Part shown: piece by piece, positions 22,013 to 26,696 of the stretch
Numbering within the stretch: the stretch's first letter is position 1
Layout of the letters: every line of letters starts with the position of its first letter
Virus record (IMG/VR): IMGVR_UViG_3300045999_007076
Span: 1 to 26,696 of that record
DNA length: 26,696 nt
Reading direction: 5' to 3' (one strand)
Origin: a virus
The notes under the pieces: generated by a model
Database searches by the model: none
What the model was told of the DNA's origin: nothing
Seen by the model: the letters and a program-made list of their open reading frames with translations, nothing else
Program-made: the position numbers and the translations under genes

Positions 22013-22344
22013 TTTTGGAACTCAAAACCTCCGCAGCCATGCTGACCGCCGGAACATTCGGCGTCTTCGCTACCGCCACGCCGGTCATGGAGTCCTTCGG
22101 CTGGCTTCGCACTGTGGCCGAACTGGGCAGCTTTGGACTGGTCGCGTTCAGCGCCATCATGCTGCTGGTCAAGGTCGCACCGGCTTTTATCAACCACTTG
22201 GACAAGGCGCGTGATTCTTTCCTTGTCGAACTTTCCAAAGAGCGCGAGCAGCGTCACGCGAACGCGGAGAAACTCAATCAGTCGCTGCACCAGATCGACC
22301 AGTCGATCCGCGACGTCCATCACACTTTGAAGGGGGTCAAGTAA
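22009..22344 (+). CDS. Two-span membrane protein with C-terminal coiled coil (holin-like)
   Basis: 111-residue protein. Hydrophobic spans lie near residues 10-28 and 43-66, separated by a short polar loop containing F-G-W-L-R. The remaining 45 residues are highly charged and heptad-like (K-A-R-D-S-F, K-E-R-E-Q-R, L-H-Q-I-D-Q-S-I-R-D-V), a cytoplasmic coiled coil. The ATGA overlap with the previous stop fixes the start; a GTG at 21991 would add six residues. Size and topology suit a class II holin or a membrane anchor, but two other small membrane proteins in the window compete for that role. Confidence 0.6.
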   Translation: MILELKTSAAMLTAGTFGVFATATPVMESFGWLRTVAELGSFGLVAFSAIMLLVKVAPAFINHLDKARDSFLVELSKEREQRHANAEKLNQSLHQIDQSIRDVHHTLKGVK

Positions 22345-22599
22345 ATGAGCGTCAAAATTCAAGACTGGAACCGCGTAGCCTCGCAAGTCGTCCTCGTCGC
22401 GCAGGGGCCGGATGGCAAGCCCGCGTTGCTCGCGGAGAACAAGCCTGCCTACGACTACCGCGCCTTCACTTGGACAAGCGGCAATGCAACGCAGGTGGTC
22501 TACCGGCAAGGTGGAGCAAGCGGAACCATAGTGCTGACCGAAACCTTCACCTACGACGGCGACGGCAACCCGCTCACCCAGACGCTGACCTACCCGTAA
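22345..22599 (+). CDS. Hypothetical small tail-associated protein
   Basis: 84-residue protein whose ATG directly follows the previous stop. It appears all-beta, with Y-R-A-F-T-W-T-S-G-N-A-T and a closing Y-D-G-D-G-N-P-L-T-Q-T-L-T-Y stretch that resembles one repeat of YD/RHS-type sequence, often seen in phage tail and fibre accessory proteins. There is no signal peptide or catalytic motif. It sits immediately before the glycine-rich fibre gene, so it may be a fibre connector or be incorporated in the tail tip. Function is inferred from context only. Confidence 0.5.
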   Translation: MSVKIQDWNRVASQVVLVAQGPDGKPALLAENKPAYDYRAFTWTSGNATQVVYRQGGASGTIVLTETFTYDGDGNPLTQTLTYP

Positions 22600-22600
22600 C

Positions 22601-23842
22601 ATGCCTTGGAAATACAACCCGTTTACTGACGCGCTTGACCTCACTGGATCGGGCGGCGCGAGCTACATCGATGGGGTAGTGGCTGACAGTTCTTTGCTTC
22701 CTGTCACCCTTGGAACACCGGCCCTCGACTCCGTTTTCCTTGCCAAGGCGGGTTCCGGCCTGTGGCTAATTTCTCGACGGCCCGCGGGACTGTATGTGCG
22801 TGTGGCCAACAACGGCGTGGCCGCGGATTGGACTTATCTTGGCGCGTTTCCAGAGGTGAATGCAGACGCCAACTGGGAGCTATACAATACGGCTGACCCC
22901 ACCAAAGAACTGAAGTTCGATTTGTCCAGCATCTCCACCGGCACCACCCGCACCCTATCCGCACCGAATGCCTCGGGAACCATCGCTCTCACCTCCCAGC
23001 TCGTAGACACCCGCATCTACACATCGAACGACACTTGGACAAAACCGGCCGGAGCCAAGCGCATTGAATTCATCATAATCTCCGGTGGCAATGGCGGCGG
23101 CGGTGGGCGGCGCAGCGACTCATCGACAGCCGCCTCTGGTGGCACGGGCGGCAACGGCGGTAGAGTTATCATTGGCCAAGCTGATGCTGCATATTTTGGC
23201 GCGACAGAAGCTGTCGTTGTGGGCGCAGGCGGCGCGGGCGGCGCGGCAAGAACGGCAAGCGATACAAACGGCGCTGCTGGAACCGTCGGCGGCGAATCAA
23301 GTTTTGGCTCGATTGCAACGGTAGGTGCGAGCACGGGCGGCGGCGCGGCCGGAACAACAGCGGCCTTGGGCAATACAACGGCCACTGGCAATGCCGTCCT
23401 ATACTACGGAACAATCGCCGCTACTTCTCGCGGCGGAGCAACGTCTATCACGGCAAACTCTGGCGCGGGCATTGATGCTAACGTGTGCCCCTCTGCGGGC
23501 GGCGGCGGCGGCAGTAAAAGCTCGGCGGGAGTTTATTATGTCGGCGGCGACGGCGGGGCAGTAGGGGCATTTACGAACTCTCGCGTAGGTGTCACAGCCG
23601 GAGGCGTTGCCGCCGCCAACGCGGCAGGCGGAAACGGCGGCCTGTCGCACATGGCATTCTTCGGCACCGGCGGCGCGGGCGGCAGTCCCGATGGCTCCAC
23701 AGGCGCAGCCAACAAAGGCGGCAACGGCGGACTCTACGGCGGCGGCGGCGGCGGCGGATCAGGCAGCTTTAACGGCGCAGGCGGCGACAACTCCGGCGGC
23801 AACGGAGCGCAAGGCATCGTCGTCATAACCACTTACTTCTAA
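22601..23842 (+). CDS. Second adhesin: fibre protein with glycine-rich C-terminal domain
   Basis: 413-residue protein. It opens with W-K-Y-N-P-F-T-D-A-L-D-L-T-G, a common start of phage fibre subunits. Residues 1-140 are beta-rich and contain L-S-A-P-N-A-S-G-T-I-A-L-T, the classic end of a fibre segment. Residue 148 onward begins W-T-K-P-A-G-A-K-R-I-E-F-I-I-I-S-G-G, the entry of phage glycine-rich tip domains, and then about 240 residues with many G-G and G-G-N-G-G runs. In comparable phage tips such polyglycine regions form a sandwich that presents variable loops to the host receptor. An in-frame run of six GGC codons lies near the end. This is a second, structurally different receptor binder next to the pectate-lyase-type spike. 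Confidence 0.72.
   Translation: MPWKYNPFTDALDLTGSGGASYIDGVVADSSLLPVTLGTPALDSVFLAKAGSGLWLISRRPAGLYVRVANNGVAADWTYLGAFPEVNADANWELYNTADPTKELKFDLSSISTGTTRTLSAPNASGTIALTSQLVDTRIYTSNDTWTKPAGAKRIEFIIISGGNGGGGGRRSDSSTAASGGTGGNGGRVIIGQADAAYFGATEAVVVGAGGAGGAARTASDTNGAAGTVGGESSFGSIATVGASTGGGAAGTTAALGNTTATGNAVLYYGTIAATSRGGATSITANSGAGIDANVCPSAGGGGGSKSSAGVYYVGGDGGAVGAFTNSRVGVTAGGVAAANAAGGNGGLSHMAFFGTGGAGGSPDGSTGAANKGGNGGLYGGGGGGGSGSFNGAGGDNSGGNGAQGIVVITTYF
23738..23755 (+). repeat. (GGC)6 in-frame triplet run
   Basis: Six successive GGC codons inside the glycine-rich tip domain. Slippage here would change the number of glycines without breaking the frame, so it could vary loop length between phage isolates. 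Confidence 0.8.
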
Positions 23843-24264
23843 TGACCGAGAAATACGCCATCCTCGATCAAGCCAACGGACACCTCGTCAACGTCGTCCT
23901 CTGGGACGGCGACACCGCCAAGTGGCAACCGCCCACCGGAACATCCGCCGTGCGCCTCGCCGACATCGACCTCGCCACACTTCCGCCCGCGCCCGCACCG
24001 GAAGCCGAGCCGATCACCGCCGAAGAATGGGTCGAGCAGCACCTCACATCGACGCAACTCCACGCACTGTCCGATCTTCGCTTGTCGCTTGTGCTGGCGG
24101 GTAAACCCCTTGGGCCGCTCATGCAATCCCTGCGTGACTGGACTTCGCAATTGATCGTGGCATCGGCGGCAGATCCTTCGCCGCGGAACGATTGGCCCGC
24201 TGCACCTTGCTCCTACGAAGCCGCGAGTGCCGAAGCCATCGCCGCATTGGCCTCAAACCCTTGA
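23842..24264 (+). CDS. Fibre accessory / tail assembly-like protein
   Basis: 140-residue protein coupled to the glycine-rich fibre by a TAATG overlap. The N-terminus (K-Y-A-I-L-D, then N-V-V-L-W-D-G-D and W-Q-P-P) is common in small proteins encoded behind phage fibre genes. A Pro/Ala-rich linker (residues 49-60) leads to a helical C-terminal half with E-E-W-V-E-Q-H and L-R-L-S-L-V-L-A-G-K-P-L-G. It may be a fibre chaperone or minor tip component; there is no catalytic signature. It ends the adhesin operon, and a mismatched copy of the 12-bp motif follows. Confidence 0.55.
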   Translation: MTEKYAILDQANGHLVNVVLWDGDTAKWQPPTGTSAVRLADIDLATLPPAPAPEAEPITAEEWVEQHLTSTQLHALSDLRLSLVLAGKPLGPLMQSLRDWTSQLIVASAADPSPRNDWPAAPCSYEAASAEAIAALASNP

Positions 24265-24281
24265 CCCCCATCCGGCGGGAC

Positions 24282-24293
24282 GGTGTAGTCAAA
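24282..24293 (+). repeat. 12-bp phage motif, copy 5 (one mismatch, before lysis genes)
   Basis: GGTGTAGTCAAA differs from the consensus at one base. It lies in the 31-nt gap before the lipoprotein gene and ends two bases before its ATG. Position again marks the start of a gene block, here the probable lysis cassette. Confidence 0.6.
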
Positions 24294-24295
24294 AC

Positions 24296-24433
24296 ATGCG
24301 CCTCTTTCTAATCATCGCCGCTTTGACGCTGACAGGCTGCGCGAATTTTTCCGAAGTCCGCTTTGGCTACGACTTCACTAACAAATCGCTGACGGTATCC
24401 ATGCCGTTGGCCAAACCGACATCAACAAAATGA
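24296..24433 (+). CDS. Small phage lipoprotein (possible outer-membrane spanin)
   Basis: 45-residue protein with a complete lipoprotein signal: a basic start, the hydrophobic core F-L-I-I-A-A-L-T, and the lipobox L-T-G-C with the acylated Cys at residue 15. The mature part is only about 31 residues and has F-G-Y-D-F-T-N-K-S-L-T-V. That length and the location next to a small membrane protein and a lysin suggest an o-spanin (Rz1 type), although it is not markedly proline-rich and no clear i-spanin partner is visible. An upstream in-frame ATG at 24227 would destroy the signal peptide position, so I chose the later start. The stop overlaps the next gene as ATGA. Confidence 0.6.
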   Translation: MRLFLIIAALTLTGCANFSEVRFGYDFTNKSLTVSMPLAKPTSTK

Positions 24434-24597
24434 AAAATTGGCAAACGACCCTTTTGGGTATTCTCACCATCATCGCTTCGGCCTCCAGTGCTGGCCGCGA
24501 TTTCCTCACCACCGGACAGCTTCCCGACCTTGGGTTGCTCTTCGCTTCGCTGACCGCGGGATTTGGTTTGGTCATGGCACGCGATGCCCGCAACTAA
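24430..24597 (+). CDS. Small two-span membrane protein, holin candidate
   Basis: 55-residue protein. Residues 4-22 (T-T-L-L-G-I-L-T-I-I-A and following) and 33-50 (L-G-L-L-F-A-S-L-T-A-G-F-G-L-V-M-A) are hydrophobic, and the end R-D-A-R-N is polar. The M-K-N-W-Q-T-T-L-L-G start and the G-F-G-L-x-x-A-x-D-A end recur, from memory, in many short phage membrane proteins encoded beside lysins. It is coupled to the lipoprotein by ATGA and overlaps the lysin start by 14 nt, which makes it the best holin candidate in the window. Confidence 0.65.
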   Translation: MKNWQTTLLGILTIIASASSAGRDFLTTGQLPDLGLLFASLTAGFGLVMARDARN

Positions 24598-25159
24598 ACC
24601 GAAGACGCGCCCGCGTATCACCGCGCAGGACGTCGAGGAGATTGCTCGCAAACACGGAGTCAAAGACTCTGTCGCTATCGTGGGCATCCGCGGCTACTAC
24701 CTCCGCACGCTTGGCAACCCGAAGAAGAACGACCGCGGCATCTGGGACGACTGCATAGCGGTAATCTCGCCCACCGCGTTCGCCGCTTACAACGGCAACA
24801 CCGACCCGTCGTTCTGGCGCAAGGGCATCGCGTCCCTTGTCGAAGGCGTCCACAAATACCGGAAGGGGCGGCACGGCATTTCCCGCGGCAACCCGTATCC
24901 GGCGCTGCGCCCAGCCAACCCCAGCGAATCGCTGCCGGTGACGCGGGACGGGCAGCTTGGCCGCTCGCAAGGTGTGGCCATCAACATCCACCGCGGCGGC
25001 AGCATCAATTCGGTATCACAATCTGTGACTTCAAGTCTTGGATGCCAAACGATCCCACGCGAGCAGTGGCCCAGCTTTATCGGACTCGTCTACGGGGAGA
25101 TGGATCGCTACGGGCAAAAGGTTATTCCTTACGTTCTAACAACGGCACAGAGCGCCTAA
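24584..25159 (+). CDS. Putative phage lysin with L,D-transpeptidase-like motif
   Basis: 191-residue protein. The C-terminal half has I-N-I-H-R-G-G (His 136) followed after 15 residues by S-S-L-G-C-Q-T-I (Ser 151, Cys 154), which resembles the H-x-x-G and S-x-G-C catalytic pattern of YkuD-type L,D-transpeptidase folds, some of which cut peptidoglycan cross-links. The N-terminal half has G-I-R-G-Y-Y-L and W-D-D-C-I-A-V-I-S. No signal peptide is present, so export would need the holin. The ATG lies inside the end of the small membrane gene. It ends 38 nt inside the convergent integrase gene. The lysin role is supported by motif and cassette position, not by a confirmed family. Confidence 0.6.
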   Translation: MPATKPKTRPRITAQDVEEIARKHGVKDSVAIVGIRGYYLRTLGNPKKNDRGIWDDCIAVISPTAFAAYNGNTDPSFWRKGIASLVEGVHKYRKGRHGISRGNPYPALRPANPSESLPVTRDGQLGRSQGVAINIHRGGSINSVSQSVTSSLGCQTIPREQWPSFIGLVYGEMDRYGQKVIPYVLTTAQSA

Positions 25160-26276
25160 TCGCTTCGGCCATAGTTTGTATCGAAGCATGAGTGTAGTTG
25201 TTGCTGACCTTTGTCGAATCGTGGTCGCAGACCAGTTGCCGCACGCGCTGATCAACCCCTGCATCGACCATGAGAGTGTTGATCGTATGCCGCCAGCTAT
25301 GAAACGTCTTGTCCGTAATCCCGCGACCTTCGCCTTTCTTCTTGGTCTTGATCCTTGCAACGCCAGCGCGGTCGAGTAAGCGCGAGAAGTGCCGCGAGGC
25401 AACGGTGATGCTCATGGCGTCGAGCGTGGGCGTGATCTTGCCGCGGCCCCGCAGCTTGTTTAGCTCCCCGACCAGCGGCACTGCGACAACCTTGCCGCGA
25501 CGGCTTTTCTTTTCTGGCATGAACCGGAGGACGCCGCTTTCTATTTCCTCGTGGCTGCGATGGATGGCGTCTCCCAACCGCATGCCGAAGAACAAACCGA
25601 AGAGGCAGGCAATGCGCCACTCTTTGTCCGCGGCGGCGAGGATGGCGCTGATGTCTTGGGTCGAGAACGGCTTCCGACCCGTCGGCGTGGCGTCCTCGCT
25701 CATGCGGAACAGTGCCGCCGGATTCGCGTCGATCTCGCGGAGGTGCAGGGCGCGGGTGAAGACGGCGCGGACGGTCTTGGTGATCTGCTGGGCGCTGCGA
25801 GCCGACAGCCCGCGTTTAATCAGCGCGTGGTAGAACTCCGCTATATCCTCTGGGGTTATGGACTTGAGGTCATGCCGCGCCCGTTGGCCAAGGAAATCAG
25901 CGAAGTGCTGGCAGTGGGATCGGTAGGAGTCAACGCTGCGAGGCTTGGCCGTCTTTGCGCCTATATAGCCCTGTGCGGCCTTTTCCCATGTGGTGCGGCG
26001 CATTGACCCCTTGACGCCCGCGGCCCGCATGAGAGCCGCCACGCTCGCTTTCATCCACACCTCATCCGGTATCTGGTCGCGTAGCTCGCGCCCGATCCGC
26101 TCCAATTCGTCGGCATACCGCTGGGCCGTTTTGCGCGGGGTTGTCTTGTGCAGCATCTTTGTGCTACGACAAGTCTGACGCCAGAAACCGCCGTCTGGGT
26201 GGTCTTGTGAGAAAATCCAGACCCGCATGCGGGCCATCCAATAGGGACTGTTGGGAAGGATAATGAGTGAAGACAT
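25122..26276 (-). CDS. int: Tyrosine-type site-specific integrase
   Basis: 384-residue recombinase, the only gene called on the minus strand. Residues 8-40 (N-S-P-Y-W-M-A-R, then G-G-F-W-R-Q) form the small N-terminal arm-binding-like strand region; 95-195 form the core-binding helical domain (S-Y-R-S-H-C-Q-H-F, L-S-A-R-S-A-Q-Q-I); 200-384 form the catalytic domain. Catalytic residues are Arg 233 in G-M-R-L-G-D-A, a lysine in E-K-K-S-R-R-G-K near 257, H-S-W-R at 326-329, His 352 in D-H-D-S, and the nucleophile Tyr 361 in N-N-Y-T-H. The set is complete, so the enzyme should be active. It faces the attachment region directly upstream of its start, the usual arrangement of temperate phages. Confidence 0.92.
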   Translation of the reverse strand: MSSLIILPNSPYWMARMRVWIFSQDHPDGGFWRQTCRSTKMLHKTTPRKTAQRYADELERIGRELRDQIPDEVWMKASVAALMRAAGVKGSMRRTTWEKAAQGYIGAKTAKPRSVDSYRSHCQHFADFLGQRARHDLKSITPEDIAEFYHALIKRGLSARSAQQITKTVRAVFTRALHLREIDANPAALFRMSEDATPTGRKPFSTQDISAILAAADKEWRIACLFGLFFGMRLGDAIHRSHEEIESGVLRFMPEKKSRRGKVVAVPLVGELNKLRGRGKITPTLDAMSITVASRHFSRLLDRAGVARIKTKKKGEGRGITDKTFHSWRHTINTLMVDAGVDQRVRQLVCDHDSTKVSNNYTHASIQTMAEAIRRSVPLLERKE

Positions 26277-26287
26277 AAGAGGTGAGA

Positions 26288-26310
26288 GTTGACCCAGCCA
26301 GTTCTACACT
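26288..26310 (+). promoter_or_regulatory. Left paired arm-type integrase sites
   Basis: GTTGACCCAG, CCA, GTTCTACACT: two related 10-mers with a 13-bp period and a CCA spacer, just upstream of the integrase start. The same architecture recurs on the other side of the tRNA fragment, which suggests integrase arm-binding sites. Confidence 0.5.
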
Positions 26311-26350
26311 AAAATGCCTACAATGCATCAAGAAAATAGTCGTTTGTCTC

Positions 26351-26369
26351 TGTAACAGAAGGGGTTACA
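26351..26369. other. Candidate recombination core (inverted repeat around 7 bp)
   Basis: TGTAAC and GTTACA flank a 7-base spacer (AGAAGGG). Inverted core-type sites around a 7-bp overlap are the usual crossover design for tyrosine recombinases. It lies between the two arm-site pairs and beside the tRNA fragment. The assignment is structural only. Confidence 0.35.
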
Positions 26370-26370
26370 C

Positions 26371-26400
26371 GAAGCGTCGGTTCGATTCCGACCCTCGCCT
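26371..26400 (+). other. tRNA 3'-end fragment (attachment-site homology)
   Basis: The segment contains a T arm with stem GTCGG/CCGAC and the standard loop TTCGATT, followed by CCTCGCC and T, which look like the acceptor 3' strand and discriminator. No matching GGCGAGG 5' acceptor strand or anticodon arm is present, so it is a fragment rather than a tRNA gene. Such fragments restore the host tRNA (or tmRNA) on integration. The tRNA identity cannot be read. Confidence 0.7.
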
Positions 26401-26432
26401 CTCTCTCTGTAAAACAGCGGATGGGGCTTAAA

Positions 26433-26455
26433 GTTGACACACCCAGTTGGCACAC
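26433..26455 (+). promoter_or_regulatory. Right paired arm-type integrase sites
   Basis: GTTGACACAC, CCA, GTTGGCACAC: two near-identical 10-mers (one difference) with the same 13-bp period and CCA spacer as the left pair. Together with that pair they flank the tRNA fragment, as P and P' arms of an attP would. Confidence 0.55.
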
Positions 26456-26487
26456 GTTTTAGATATTGCAGAACCTTTAGGCGTGCG

Positions 26488-26499
26488 TTTGACTAAACC
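26488..26499 (-). repeat. 12-bp phage motif, copy 6 (before the small basic gene)
   Basis: Exact copy read on the + strand as TTTGACTAAACC. It abuts the GTG start of the next gene with no spacing. Because it lies beyond the tRNA fragment and arm sites, it indicates that phage sequence continues past the attachment region. Confidence 0.75.
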
Positions 26500-26682
26500 G
26501 TGCCATATGCCGACCGAAACGAGCAGTTAGCGGCAATGCGGAAACGCTACGCCGAGCGGTATGCCAGCGACCCGAAGTTCCGTAAGGCAGAATCCAAGCG
26601 CAAGGCCAAGTTCTACGCCGACAATCCAGCCTACCAGCGCCGCGTGAAGCGCAAGGTCAAGGCCCGCCGTTCCGCTAAATAA
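26500..26682 (+). CDS. Small basic phage protein
   Basis: 60-residue protein, about one third Lys and Arg, with repeated Y-A-D/E and R-K units (P-Y-A-D-R-N-E-Q, R-Y-A-E-R-Y-A-S-D, F-Y-A-D-N-P). Its N-terminus resembles the M-P-Y-x-D-x-x-x-Q start of many small phage and HNH-associated proteins, which supports the GTG start over an in-frame ATG at 26536. It probably binds nucleic acid. It sits on the far side of the attachment region, under its own copy of the 12-bp motif, and may be the first early gene or a moron-type cargo gene. No Shine-Dalgarno sequence is visible. Confidence 0.6.
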   Translation: MPYADRNEQLAAMRKRYAERYASDPKFRKAESKRKAKFYADNPAYQRRVKRKVKARRSAK

Positions 26683-26696
26683 TTTTCTGGTTGTCC

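Noticed and set aside
23083-23830. CRISPR or tandem-repeat array in the GGC-rich region
   Set aside because: The repeats are irregular Gly codons within an open frame, with no constant repeat and spacer lengths.
24589-24600. CGCAACTAAACC, partial match to the inverted motif near the lysin start
   Set aside because: Only 8-9 of 12 positions match and it is inside two overlapping coding frames.
26351-26400. Complete tRNA gene
   Set aside because: No 5' acceptor strand, D arm or canonical anticodon loop (no U33) can be found, so only a 3' fragment is supported.

Overview
The window is part of a temperate, T7-like (podovirus) phage genome of about 59-60% G+C. Apart from one integrase, every recognised gene is on the + strand. 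The order scaffold, major capsid, tail tubular A, tail tubular B, gp13-like, gp14-like, gp15-like, giant gp16-like protein, tail fibre is the T7 virion-gene order. Terminase, portal, replication and any phage RNA polymerase genes would lie outside the window. The host cannot be fixed from sequence. Several small proteins resemble, from memory, proteins of Verrucomicrobiota-associated phages, but that is a weak guess.

Layout: (1) 1-2719, scaffold, a metallophosphoesterase and four short, translationally coupled genes (zinc ribbon, winged-helix-like, HExxH peptidase-like, small membrane protein). (2) 2720-3178, a long structured non-coding leader. (3) 3179-4642, capsid, a second probable head protein and a strong hairpin terminator, placed like T7 T-phi. 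(4) 4650-7778, the tail tube and nozzle proteins. (5) 7803-19531, the ejection proteins, ending in a 2877-residue multidomain protein. (6) 19579-24264, two different adhesins (a pectate-lyase-fold spike and a glycine-rich fibre) with small accessory genes. (7) 24296-25159, a probable lysis cassette (lipoprotein, small membrane protein, lysin). (8) 25122-26499, a convergent tyrosine integrase and an attachment-site region with a tRNA 3'-end fragment and paired arm-type repeats. (9) 26500-26682, a small basic phage-like gene.

The most unusual signals are these. A 12-bp motif (GGTTTAGTCAAA) occurs five times exactly and once with one mismatch, always between genes. It abuts start codons, and several positions match those of the T7 late promoters (before capsid, gp13 and tail fibre), yet it occurs in both orientations. 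An out-of-frame 72-codon gene lies inside the giant ejection gene exactly where the giant frame turns to low-complexity sequence. The tetrapeptide NYSI, written with different codons, marks three module borders of the giant protein. Paired 10-bp repeats with a 13-bp period flank the tRNA fragment.

Because the 12-bp motif and a phage-like gene continue beyond the attachment region, the sequence looks like an unintegrated phage genome with an internal attP rather than the end of an integrated prophage. All family assignments come from reading motifs and gene order; no database search was possible.
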